A DNA stretch of 9,958 nucleotides, from NCBI GenBank assembly GCA_902783675.1, contig CACZRW010000004.1, positions 1 through 9,958 of the forward strand. The letters run 5' to 3'. Source of the stretch: an uncultured Pseudomonadota bacterium. GTDB lineage: Bacteria > Pseudomonadota > Alphaproteobacteria > CACZRW01. Below the pieces are notes generated by a model. It searched no databases. It saw only the letters and a program-made list of their open reading frames with translations, and was not told where the DNA came from. Each line of letters starts with the position of its first letter. The first letter of the stretch is position 1. Both the position numbers and the translations under genes were made by a program. Shown here piece by piece: positions 1-6,578 of the stretch.

Positions 1-1
1 A

Positions 2-60
2 AATGGCGGGGCAGGGGATAGAAAGGAGCTTTTCCCTTCTTTCCCTCCCGCCATTGTTTT
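2..60. terminator. Long imperfect hairpin at left edge, possible intrinsic terminator
   Basis: A perfect 9-bp inverted repeat (AATGGCGGG at 2-10, CCCGCCATT at 47-55) encloses a purine-rich arm (about 13-28) and a pyrimidine-rich arm (34-46) that can pair further with bulges. GTTTT follows at 56-60. It could terminate a gene lying left of the window or belong to a leader RNA. The T tract is short, so terminator activity is uncertain. The 34-42 arm is also complementary to 71-79. Confidence 0.4.
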
Positions 61-105
61 AACGGCAATGAAAGAAGGGGAAACAGACGCAAAACTACTG
101 ACCCG

Positions 106-132
106 TTGACACGGATATGATGATATCATAGC
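106..132 (+). promoter_or_regulatory. Weak sigma70-like promoter candidate for the 168-1277 unit
   Basis: A perfect TTGACA (106-111) is followed only by poor -10 candidates: CATAGC at 127-132 (15-bp spacer) or TATCAT at 124-129 (12-bp spacer). The 10-bp palindrome ATGATATCAT (120-129) lies between the elements and could be an operator. The placement upstream of the leader ORF is sensible, but the spacing is not canonical. Confidence 0.25.
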
Positions 133-167
133 CTGTTTTCAGTAAACCGAACCGGAGGACAAAGCGC

Positions 168-230
168 ATGACCTTCCCGTTTGTTTTACTGTTGGCTTTG
201 TATAGGACTTTTAGGAAAAACCGAAAATGA
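168..230 (+). CDS. 20-aa hydrophobic/basic leader peptide, coupled to the next gene
   Basis: This short ORF has one of the best ribosome binding sites in the window: GGAGG at 154-158, nine bases before the ATG. The peptide has a hydrophobic first half (FPFVLLLALY) and a basic tail (RTFRKNRK), so it could be a tiny membrane peptide or a leader whose role is to deliver ribosomes. Its TGA stop overlaps the next start as ATGA (227-230), the usual arrangement for translational coupling. The downstream gene's own site (AGGA at 213-216) is weaker. No run of one amino acid suggests classical attenuation. No family is recognised, and chance cannot be excluded for so short a frame. Confidence 0.45.
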   Translation: MTFPFVLLLALYRTFRKNRK

Positions 231-763
231 AAAAGTTTTTTACGAGTAATTTTTTAACCCTGGGCGGGCTTTATTTTTTTGCATATATTGCGCTGTTTTT
301 ATTTGTCGGAACAACCGGTCTTGTGCTTAATTCGGCTTTATTCCCGAACGCATTTTTGCTAATGGTTTATAACTTTATTCTCCCCGCTCTTTTCATAGTC
401 TTGGCTACACTGATATTCATGAACAAAAGGCCGGATTGGTTCATCAAGATAACCAAGAGAAAAAACCTTAACAAATTTCTTGTTTGTTTAGGGTGGTTGC
501 CTTTTGCTAATTGGCTATCGGATATAGTGGCCTGGTTGCTGGATCTGTTTAGCTTTGCCGAGCTGGTTAATCTTATTGAAAACAAAAGCTTTTATTTCTT
601 GTTTGCGGGCTTTTGCATAAGCATCATCGTTGCGACTTTCAGCATCAAAAAAATCAACCCTATCATAGAGTTTATAATCTTTTGCATTTTCGGCTCGCTG
701 GCTTTCAGTGCCTTTTTGGTTATGCTATACTCGAGCGGAAATATATTAGCAGATTTGGATTAG
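227..763 (+). CDS. Polytopic inner-membrane protein, MKKFF N-terminus, paralogue A
   Basis: The product is 178 aa and hydrophobic, with about five predicted membrane segments (near 12-34, 41-64, 84-108, 122-139 and 145-168). A basic loop at 67-83 (NKRPDWFIKITKRKN) separates the second and third segments. No catalytic motif or known family is recognised. The first 17 residues nearly match those of the next gene (792-1277). Both also have an ILP motif in the second helix, a Pro/Lys-rich loop and an (I/L)GW motif opening the third helix, so they are paralogues rather than sharing only a signal sequence. The gene is coupled to the leader ORF by a 4-bp overlap. It is clearly AT-rich compared with the phage genes downstream. 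Function unknown; a phage moron or a host membrane protein are both possible. Confidence 0.8.
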   Translation: MKKFFTSNFLTLGGLYFFAYIALFLFVGTTGLVLNSALFPNAFLLMVYNFILPALFIVLATLIFMNKRPDWFIKITKRKNLNKFLVCLGWLPFANWLSDIVAWLLDLFSFAELVNLIENKSFYFLFAGFCISIIVATFSIKKINPIIEFIIFCIFGSLAFSAFLVMLYSSGNILADLD

Positions 764-791
764 TGTGTTTAGGGCAAAGGAGACGACATAA

Positions 792-1277
792 ATGAAAAAG
801 TTTTTCACGAATAATTTTTTAATTCTGGGCGGGCTTTTTTTCATACTGTTCCTTTTGCTGCCATATTGCGATAATGCTGATGCGGAATCTGCATCAGGTT
901 GGCTTATTGCAACATGCATGGAAATTATTTTGCCTTTGACCTTTTTGTTTTTTGTTGTTCGTATGTTGTTTCACAAGGTGCCGAAACCCCTATTAAAACT
1001 CAAAAAGGAATGCCCGAAAATAGCCGCCTATTTTGCCTCTATTGGCTGGATGCTTTACGCCGTCTTTGCCTTTGTTCTGGCATTGTTTATTGCCAGAGCT
1101 TCGGACACTGCTTCCGCTTGGCTTGATGAATTCTTTAGAAGCGAAGGCTTTACAATTTTTGCTTCAAGCTACTTTGACATAGCGCTTTTCGGATTGATTT
1201 TAGCGGGCTTTGCCTTCGCCACTTATTACAACTTTTTCTATTCGCAAAAGAAAATAAAAAGGCCTAAAGGGCAGTAG
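792..1277 (+). CDS. Polytopic inner-membrane protein, MKKFF N-terminus, paralogue B
   Basis: The product is 161 aa with about four predicted membrane segments (near 10-24, 37-60, 78-101 and 120-145) and a basic C-terminus (KKIKRPKGQ). It has a strong ribosome binding site, AAAGGAG at 776-782, nine bases upstream. It begins 28 bases after paralogue A and is probably cotranscribed with it. Relative to A it shares the N-terminus, an IILP motif (45-48), a Lys/Pro loop (62-76) and IGW (84-86); the rest has diverged strongly. An acidic segment (DNADAES, 27-33) after the first helix is probably exposed on one face of the membrane. No enzymatic motif is visible and the function is unknown. Confidence 0.8.
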   Translation: MKKFFTNNFLILGGLFFILFLLLPYCDNADAESASGWLIATCMEIILPLTFLFFVVRMLFHKVPKPLLKLKKECPKIAAYFASIGWMLYAVFAFVLALFIARASDTASAWLDEFFRSEGFTIFASSYFDIALFGLILAGFAFATYYNFFYSQKKIKRPKGQ

Positions 1278-1320
1278 CAAAGTAGCAAACTTACTTAAAA
1301 AACACTTTCCGATAATTCGC

Positions 1321-1349
1321 AACCGCTTTCGCAAAAAAGCGGTTTTTTT
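1321..1349 (+). terminator. Strong intrinsic terminator between membrane-protein unit and phage block
   Basis: AACCGCTTT (1321-1329) pairs perfectly with AAAGCGGTT (1336-1344) around the loop CGCAAA, and the right arm runs into seven T residues (1343-1349). It closes the 168-1277 unit and lies just upstream of the first phage gene. It is nearly identical to the terminator at 6510-6536. Confidence 0.88.
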
Positions 1350-1394
1350 AACTCACATTTTTAATCACTCACATTAAAGAAAGGAAAACAAATG
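1321..1394 (+). repeat. Terminator-leader-RBS cassette, copy 1 (before tail tubular A)
   Basis: This stretch has the same parts in the same order as 6510-6578: a CCGCTTT/AAAGCGG hairpin with a 6-nt loop, the 17-bp identical string AAAGCGGTTTTTTTAAC (1336-1352), a T5AA element, and the ribosome binding site string AAAGAAAGGAAAACAA ending at the ATG. The spacing differs by only a few bases. No sigma70 promoter is visible between the terminator and the start codon, so transcription of the phage genes must depend on read-through, antitermination, an RNA-processing site or a phage-specific promoter in the cassette. Confidence 0.6.
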
Positions 1395-1961
1395 ACCATA
1401 AGTGCAATTTCACTATGCTCGCGCGCATTGTTAAAAATAGGTGCAAGCGGCATAACATCATTTTCAGACGGCACGGTGGAAGCCGAAGTCGCCGCCAATT
1501 TATACCCAAGCATAAGGGACGCGATGTTGTCATCATACCCGTGGAGCTTTGCCCTTGCGCAAACAAGCTTGCCAAGGCTTCTTGACCCTCCGGCCTCGGA
1601 CTTTGCTTATGCTTACGCCTTGCCCGCAGATTTCCTGCGCGTCATATCGGCAGGAGATGAAACCAAGGGCAAAGGCATAAACTATCGCATTGTTGAAAAG
1701 CAACTTCACACTAACCGAGAACGCGTGGTCCTCACATATATTTTCCGCCAACAGGAAGAGAACTTCCCTCCGTTTTTTGAAAACGCGCTTATTGCAAGGC
1801 TGGCGTCCGAGTTCTGCCTTCCTTTAACGGAAAGCACCTCTCGCACCGAGTTTTTGCTCAAATTGGCGGACAGCGAATTCAAGCAGGCTCGCCTTATAGA
1901 CAGCCAGCAAAACATTCCCAAAAGCATTGATAACTTTTCACTTATAGAGGTAAGAGCATGA
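1392..1961 (+). CDS. Tail tubular protein A (T7 gp11-like head-tail adaptor/gatekeeper)
   Basis: The product is 189 aa, close to the 196 aa of T7 gp11. In podoviruses this protein forms the ring joining the portal to the tail nozzle. Family-like features include the N-terminal helix pair (ISLCSRALLKIGA), a region around 38-62 with YPSIRDAMLSSYPWSFA (the adaptor W-x-F-A signature), FAYAYALPADFLRV at 71-84, and a C-terminal helix rich in Glu/Lys/Ala (KLADSEFKQARLIDSQQ) typical of the family. The start is fixed by AAAGGA at 1380-1385, six bases upstream. The stop overlaps the next start as ATGA, so A and B are coupled as expected for partners in one tail. GC content is much higher than in the upstream membrane genes. 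The assignment is by recognised pattern, not alignment. Confidence 0.8.
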   Translation: MTISAISLCSRALLKIGASGITSFSDGTVEAEVAANLYPSIRDAMLSSYPWSFALAQTSLPRLLDPPASDFAYAYALPADFLRVISAGDETKGKGINYRIVEKQLHTNRERVVLTYIFRQQEENFPPFFENALIARLASEFCLPLTESTSRTEFLLKLADSEFKQARLIDSQQNIPKSIDNFSLIEVRA

Positions 1962-3880
1962 TAAAATCCATTGTTAAAACCAACTTCACATCGGGCGAGC
2001 TGGCGTATGAAATGCTGGGCAGAGGTGATTTAAGAGCCTATGATAACGGGGCCCTTTTCCTGCGCAATGTTTTCATCAGCCCCACCGGCGGCATAAAGCG
2101 CCGCTACGGGCTTCGCTTTGTTGATGACATCGGCGAGAGGGCAAGGCTTATATCCTTTGCCTTCAATACCGAGCAGACCTACTTGTTTGTATTGATAGAC
2201 AGAGCCATAAAGATTTACCGCGAGGAAAGTTTGGTCGCCACGCTCACCACGCCTTGGCTTGAAAGCGACTTACAGGAATTGCGCTGGACGCAAAGCGCGG
2301 ACACGATTTTAATCGCCCACCCCGATTACCCTTTAAAGAAAATCACCCGCACCTCGCACACGGTTTGGAACATAGAGGATTGGACTTTCTATAGCGCCGA
2401 CGGCTACACCTATCAGCCGTTTTTCAAGTTCGCCAAACCTGATGTTACGCTAACCTTGAGCGCACTTACGGGTAGCGGCATAACCGTGACTTCCTCTGCC
2501 AACTTTTTCTCCTCAAGCTATGTCGGCAAAAGGCTGCGCGTAGGTAAGGGCGAAATAGAAATCACCGCCTACACCAACGCAACGACGGTCACCGCCAAAG
2601 TCACCACCGCCACTCTTTTCCCCGCGGGAGAAGAGCCCGCCGGCAATACCACCGCCGATTGGAAGGAAGAGGCTTTTTCAAGCATTCGCGGCTATCCCGT
2701 AGCGGTAACTTTCCACCAAGACAGGCTGGTCATAGGCGGCTCGCGCGACTTACCCAATCGCCTTTGGATGAGCAAATCCGCCGACATGCAAAACTTTGAT
2801 TTAGGCGAGGGTTTGGACGATGAGGCGATAGAGTTCGGGCTTTTGTCCGATCAGGTAAACGCCATCAAAGCCGTATTTTCCGGCAACCATTTGGAAGTCT
2901 TTACCTCGGGCGCCGAGTGGATGGTAACCGGCGAACCGCTTACTCCGACAAGTATCCAGCTTAAAAGACAAACTCGAGTAGGCTCGCCTTCATACTGCTA
3001 TGTCCCTCCGCGCAATGTGGACGGCGCGACGATTTTCTGCTCCGGCGGCGGCACCAGTATCCGCGAGTTTTTGTATTCGGACTTGGAAGAAAGTTACCAG
3101 TCCAGCGACTTGGCAATGATATCGCACCACTTGATGAATCAGCCGATTGATCAAGACTACGACGATGATACGCGCCTTTTGTTTGTCGTGATGATAGACG
3201 GGTCTTTGTGCACCCTTACCAACTACCGCTCGGAATCCGTAAGCGCGTGGTCAAAGCACGAAACCGACGGCAATTTTATTTCGGTCGCGGTAGTGGGAAG
3301 CAATGTCTATGTCATAGTGGAGCGCGACGAAAACTACTATTTGGAAGTGTTTGATAAAGACTGCTTTACCGACAGTACCTTACAAGGAAGCTCCTTAACC
3401 GCTAAAAGCACATGGAGCGGCCTTGATCACATTGAAGGCAAAGAAGTCGCCATTATCGCCGATGATTTAATCGTCGCTTCAAAGGAAGTTTCCGAAGGCT
3501 CTGTCACGCTTGATGTGGCAGCAAAAAAAGTAGCGATAGGACTTCCCTTCACGCACAAAGTAGTCCCCCTTCCGCCCGCTTGCGCTTCCTCTAATTCCCG
3601 AGCGGCAAAGGCGGTCCGCCTTGTTCGCGGCATCTTTCGCGTGCTTGATACTCCCGCCATTGAAATTGACACAGGCAGAGGATTGGAGCCGGCGCTTCCT
3701 TTATCGCTTGGCGGCACCGATAACTTTTCATCGGTTGCGAACAAGCATACCAAGGACATCATCTTGCAAGGCATAGGTTGGTCACGCAACATTCTTGATC
3801 CTTTGTGGAAAATAGAATCGTCCGCCCCCGCGCCTTTTAACCTTTTATCTGTAATAACCGAAATGAAAGAGAGTGAATAA
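1958..3880 (+). CDS. Tail tubular protein B (T7 gp12-like tail nozzle protein)
   Basis: The product is 640 aa and matches the widespread podovirus nozzle proteins. The N-terminal signature is NFTSGEL at 9-15, then GRGDLRAYDNGA (21-32) and PTGGIKRRYGLRFV (42-55). Next comes WTQSADTILIAHPDYP (110-125), the usual first beta-propeller repeat. A small beta domain follows at about 162-235, then RGYPVAVTFHQDRLVIGG (244-261), LWMSKSADMQNFD (269-281) and TSGAEWMVTGEPLTP (316-330). It is shorter than T7 gp12 (794 aa) but within the range of related phages. The ribosome binding site AGAGGT (1946-1951) lies inside the end of the upstream gene, which overlaps by 4 bp. No break or frameshift is seen, so the tail gene appears intact. 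Confidence 0.85.
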   Translation: MIKSIVKTNFTSGELAYEMLGRGDLRAYDNGALFLRNVFISPTGGIKRRYGLRFVDDIGERARLISFAFNTEQTYLFVLIDRAIKIYREESLVATLTTPWLESDLQELRWTQSADTILIAHPDYPLKKITRTSHTVWNIEDWTFYSADGYTYQPFFKFAKPDVTLTLSALTGSGITVTSSANFFSSSYVGKRLRVGKGEIEITAYTNATTVTAKVTTATLFPAGEEPAGNTTADWKEEAFSSIRGYPVAVTFHQDRLVIGGSRDLPNRLWMSKSADMQNFDLGEGLDDEAIEFGLLSDQVNAIKAVFSGNHLEVFTSGAEWMVTGEPLTPTSIQLKRQTRVGSPSYCYVPPRNVDGATIFCSGGGTSIREFLYSDLEESYQSSDLAMISHHLMNQPIDQDYDDDTRLLFVVMIDGSLCTLTNYRSESVSAWSKHETDGNFISVAVVGSNVYVIVERDENYYLEVFDKDCFTDSTLQGSSLTAKSTWSGLDHIEGKEVAIIADDLIVASKEVSEGSVTLDVAAKKVAIGLPFTHKVVPLPPACASSNSRAAKAVRLVRGIFRVLDTPAIEIDTGRGLEPALPLSLGGTDNFSSVANKHTKDIILQGIGWSRNILDPLWKIESSAPAPFNLLSVITEMKESE

Positions 3881-3881
3881 C

Positions 3882-4307
3882 ATGGATTTAACATCAATTC
3901 TGGCGCTTGCCAGTATGGCGGTAGGCACCGTCACCGACATTGCCAAAACCAGTGCCGATAACGACGCCGCCAAGGCCGCCGCCGAGCGCAGAGCAAAAGA
4001 GCTCGCCTTGGAAAAAAACAAAGAAGAAAGAAAAGCAAAGAACCTTTTAAAAGAGCAACTGGCGAAACAACGCGCCGCCTTTGCCGCAATGGGATTAGAT
4101 CCGGACGAAGGATCTTCGCTCGCCGTTTTAAACCGTATTCAAGACGACAGTGCAGAGGATTTAAAATACCTTCGCGAGGGCTACCTTCACAAGCTTGACA
4201 GAGCCGCGGACAGCGCCTCGGCCACCCAAAGGAAAAGCCTGCTGAGTTCGGCAGATTCGCTTACCTCCGGCACATCAAGATTTGCCTCGGAACTGAACAA
4301 ATCGTAA
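3882..4307 (+). CDS. Internal virion-like protein, short (T7 gp14-like position)
   Basis: The product is 141 aa from ATG 3882. That start has GAGAG (3869-3873) eight bases upstream and begins two bases after the nozzle gene's stop; an in-frame GTG at 3873 would overlap this site and is less likely. The N-terminal ~15 residues are moderately hydrophobic. A long Ala/Lys/Glu-rich helix (about 20-65) follows, then KQRAAFAAMGLDPDEGSS, which resembles the helix-turn region of podovirus internal proteins, and a second helical stretch with Ser-rich spacers. Its place directly after tail tubular B matches the small internal virion (ejection) protein of T7-like phages. It is shorter than T7 gp14 (196 aa). 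The functional call is positional plus pattern. It might also be a chaperone or scaffold-like helical protein. Confidence 0.6.
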   Translation: MDLTSILALASMAVGTVTDIAKTSADNDAAKAAAERRAKELALEKNKEERKAKNLLKEQLAKQRAAFAAMGLDPDEGSSLAVLNRIQDDSAEDLKYLREGYLHKLDRAADSASATQRKSLLSSADSLTSGTSRFASELNKS

Positions 4308-4325
4308 GCACTTTAAAAAGCAAAA

Positions 4326-4655
4326 ATGAAGGTAAACTCGGCCAACGATTTACCGTCCTTAAAGCAAGAATTAAGCGCCTTTTTGCCTTCGCGGATTTGC
4401 GAAGTGATGAACAGTTACGACGCCTTCGCCGCGGCCGATATCCCCGCCGATGCCAAAGGCTTTGCCGCTTATCACAGTGCCTGCAAAGCTGCCCTTGCTC
4501 ACGCCGAAACCCTTTTAAAAATCGCAAAATGGAGCGAGGAAACACAAGATAAAGAAAGCCAAACCGACGATATAAAAGAACTGCTCGCCGAAGCAAACGA
4601 AGCCCTGAACTCTATGGAAGATGAAGAAGAATACACCTATGAATACGACGATTAA
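4326..4655 (+). CDS. Small acidic helical protein, candidate terminase small subunit
   Basis: The product is 109 aa. The segment 60-90 is predicted helical (AAYHSACKAALAHAETLLKIAKWSEE), and the C-terminus is very acidic with alternating Glu/Tyr (EDEEEYTYEYDD). It lies directly before the large terminase and its end overlaps it, the usual place for TerS, which recognises DNA and regulates the motor. No helix-turn-helix DNA-binding motif is evident, so TerS is a positional inference. No good Shine-Dalgarno precedes the ATG. An in-frame TAA at 4314-4316 prevents an upstream start, so translation may depend on coupling to the gene ending 18 bases upstream. Confidence 0.5.
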   Translation: MKVNSANDLPSLKQELSAFLPSRICEVMNSYDAFAAADIPADAKGFAAYHSACKAALAHAETLLKIAKWSEETQDKESQTDDIKELLAEANEALNSMEDEEEYTYEYDD

Positions 4656-6138
4656 AGAAGATCCTTTTGCCGGACGCATTCCCACGCTTGAGGAGTTTGT
4701 TTGGATATGGAATCACTCGCAGGATATGTCTTTTCCTCATCACCATAAAGCGATGGCGAAGTGGCTTGAAAAAGTATTTATGTCCGACGACAAAAAGGCG
4801 CTTTTACTGGCGTTTCGCAATTCGGGAAAATCGACTTTGATAGGGCTTTTTTGCGCGTATATTTTAACGATAAAATCCGGCATAAGAATCCTTATCGTCG
4901 CCGCTGATTTTGAGCTGGCGAAAAAGATGGTGCGCAACATTAAGCGCATCATCGAACGCCACCCTTTAACCAAGCACCTTCGCCCCAGAGTAAAGGATCA
5001 ATGGGCCTCGGACCGCTTTACGGTGAATAGGAAAAGCGAGCTTCGCGACCCTTCGGTTTTGGCAAAAGGTCTTGGCGCAAACATCACCGGTTCACGCGCC
5101 GACATTATCATTTGCGACGATGTTGAAGTGCCCAAAACCTGCTCCAGCGAAGCAAAAAGAAGGGACTTGCGCGCCAAGCTTTCCGAGCTGGATTTTGTCC
5201 TTACCCCGAACGGCATGATACTTTACATCGGCACGCCTCACACCTTTTACACGATTTACCAAACGACCTCGACCGACGAGAACCCCGCCTTTTTGGAAGG
5301 ATACAAAACCTTGCGGATTCCGATTGTGGATAAAAGCGGCAACAGTGCTTGGAAAGAGCGCTTCCCCAAAGACAAAATCGAAAGCTTAAAGCAGCGCTCC
5401 GGCCCTAATAAGTTCATGAGCCAAATGATGCTGAAGCCGATAAACTTCACCAAAGGCAGGCTTGATGTTGACCGCTTGCAAGTCTATGACGACGAGCTTT
5501 TGTATAAAGAAAGTAATCGCTCCTCAAGCCTTTTTATAGGCACGAAAAAGATGCTTTCGGTGTCCGCGTGGTGGGATCCCGCATGGGGCAAAAAGCAAGG
5601 CTTGGACGGCAGTGTTATCGCTTGCGTTTTTACCGGCGCTGACGGGCTTTACCACTTGCACAAGGTGAAGTATCTGGAGGTGAGCGACGACGACAATCAA
5701 GCCACGCGCCAAGCGCTGGAAGTAATCGCCTTTATCAAGGAAAACCACCTGCCCGCCATTCACATTGAAAGCAACGGCATCGGTAAGTTTCTTCCGAGCA
5801 TTTTGCGCCAAGAATTAATAAACCAAGGCGTAAGGTGCGGGGTTATTGAAAGCACTTCGCATAAGAACAAAGTCGAAAGAATAATTGAGGCCTTTGACGC
5901 CCCGCTTGCCAACCGCGCTCTGCTTGTGCATAAAAGCGTCTTTGACACGCCTTTTATAACCGAAATGCGAGAGTGGACACCGCTCGGCTCGGGACACGAC
6001 GACGGCTTGGACGCGGTCGCCGGCTGCCTTTTATCCGAACCGATAAGGACGGCAAACACCATACAAACCACCCCTGTAAAAATGCAAAATTGGCAAGGCG
6101 GCGGCAGCTTCGTTGCCTCCTCCGATTTTACTTTTTAA
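4621..6138 (+). CDS. terL: Phage terminase large subunit (T7 gp19-like packaging motor)
   Basis: The product is 505 aa. It is the ATP-driven motor and nuclease that packs DNA through the portal and cuts concatemers. ATPase domain: Walker A FRNSGKST at 65-72, Walker B ADIIICDD at 160-167, and coupling motif LYIGTPHT at 201-208, the last close to the T7-type sequence. Nuclease domain (RNase H-like fold): D319 in WWDPAWG, E383 in HIESNG and D464 in GHDDGLDAVAG are the likely metal ligands. All motifs appear intact, so the protein could be active. It is somewhat shorter than T7 gp19 (586 aa). ATG 4621 has little ribosome binding sequence. ATG 4639 (MNTTIKED) has a purine-rich GAAGAAGA eight bases upstream and may be the true start, giving 499 aa and a 17-bp overlap with the preceding gene. 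Confidence 0.95.
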   Translation: MKKNTPMNTTIKEDPFAGRIPTLEEFVWIWNHSQDMSFPHHHKAMAKWLEKVFMSDDKKALLLAFRNSGKSTLIGLFCAYILTIKSGIRILIVAADFELAKKMVRNIKRIIERHPLTKHLRPRVKDQWASDRFTVNRKSELRDPSVLAKGLGANITGSRADIIICDDVEVPKTCSSEAKRRDLRAKLSELDFVLTPNGMILYIGTPHTFYTIYQTTSTDENPAFLEGYKTLRIPIVDKSGNSAWKERFPKDKIESLKQRSGPNKFMSQMMLKPINFTKGRLDVDRLQVYDDELLYKESNRSSSLFIGTKKMLSVSAWWDPAWGKKQGLDGSVIACVFTGADGLYHLHKVKYLEVSDDDNQATRQALEVIAFIKENHLPAIHIESNGIGKFLPSILRQELINQGVRCGVIESTSHKNKVERIIEAFDAPLANRALLVHKSVFDTPFITEMREWTPLGSGHDDGLDAVAGCLLSEPIRTANTIQTTPVKMQNWQGGGSFVASSDFTF

Positions 6139-6185
6139 GGAAAACTTCAACCTAAAAAAACAAAGACAAACACAAAGGATAAAAA

Positions 6186-6479
6186 ATGGAAAACCTCTCC
6201 GATATTAATCTGCTTTGGTGGATAAGCGTTTTTGAATTGCCCGCAATGGCGGCGCTTTTCGGAATGATTATTTATAACCAACGGCAGACCGAAAAAAGCA
6301 TTTTAAACATACATAATTTTGTTGATGGAAACATCGTAAAGATAAAGGAATCCTTGTCCTCCTACAAGCTGGAAGTCGCAAAAAACTACGCCTCGCTCAG
6401 CTACTTAAACGCCGTTGAAAAGCGTTTAACCGAGCACCTTTTGCGCATTGAAAACAAGCTTGATAAGAAGGAAAGATAA
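6186..6479 (+). CDS. Single-TM coiled-coil protein of the packaging/lysis region
   Basis: The product is 97 aa. It has one N-terminal membrane segment (about 9-29, LLWWISVFELPAMAALFGMII), followed by a charged, probably coiled-coil helix to the end (YASLSYLNAVEKRLTEHLLRIENKLDKKER). The topology would place the coiled coil on one face of the membrane. Similar short proteins often sit beside terminase or lysis genes in podoviruses, but their job is not established. Roles as holin, spanin-like or membrane-tethered accessory factor are possible, and a holin is attractive because the neighbouring hydrolase has no signal peptide. AAAGGA at 6174-6179 lies six bases before the ATG. The gene is followed by a strong terminator. 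Confidence 0.75.
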   Translation: MENLSDINLLWWISVFELPAMAALFGMIIYNQRQTEKSILNIHNFVDGNIVKIKESLSSYKLEVAKNYASLSYLNAVEKRLTEHLLRIENKLDKKER

Positions 6480-6509
6480 CCTTCTTTTATGCACTTTATA
6501 AGCCCTTTG

Positions 6510-6536
6510 CCGCTTTGTAAGAAAAGCGGTTTTTTT
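6510..6536 (+). terminator. Strong intrinsic terminator between terL unit and hydrolase
   Basis: CCGCTTT (6510-6516) pairs with AAAGCGG (6523-6529) around the loop GTAAGA, followed by seven T residues (6530-6536). It is nearly the same sequence as the terminator at 1321-1349. It lies within a longer upstream reading frame of the hydrolase (possible start at 6489), which argues against that longer start. Confidence 0.85.
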
Positions 6537-6578
6537 AACCTCGTTTTTAACTCTAACCAAAGAAAGGAAAACAAAATG
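6510..6578 (+). repeat. Terminator-leader-RBS cassette, copy 2 (before cell wall hydrolase)
   Basis: This is the second copy of the cassette at 1321-1394, with an identical 17-bp terminator arm and T tract (6523-6539), a T5AA element, and AAAGAAAGGAAAACAA leading into the ATG (6576). The two copies bracket the tail and packaging genes. A third, partial copy containing only the ribosome binding string lies at 7047-7059. Confidence 0.6.

Noticed and set aside
3..109. Short open frames at the left edge (ATG 3-62; frame open from 2 to about 109; a minus-strand frame from ATG at 54)
   Set aside because: Each is short, lacks a visible ribosome binding site, and follows from the inverted repeat there. 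The frame reaching 109 could be the tail of an upstream gene but cannot be supported.
1274..1289. Tandem GTAGCAAA x2 after the paralogue B stop
   Set aside because: Only two 8-bp units; too short for a meaningful repeat or attachment site.
1291..1316. TTACTT...GATAAT as promoter for tail tubular A
   Set aside because: The spacer is 14 bp, the -35 is weak, and a strong terminator follows at once.
3427..3897. 156-codon minus-strand frame across the end of tail tubular B
   Set aside because: It lies inside the clear nozzle-protein gene, has no recognisable domain, and is a shadow of GC-rich coding sequence.
5524..6071. Overlapping minus-strand frames within terL
   Set aside because: They lie opposite the terminase nuclease domain, whose motifs show the plus strand is the coding one.
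6489..6575. 29-codon N-terminal extension of the hydrolase
   Set aside because: It runs through a strong terminator, has no ribosome binding site, and the ATG at 6576 has an excellent one.
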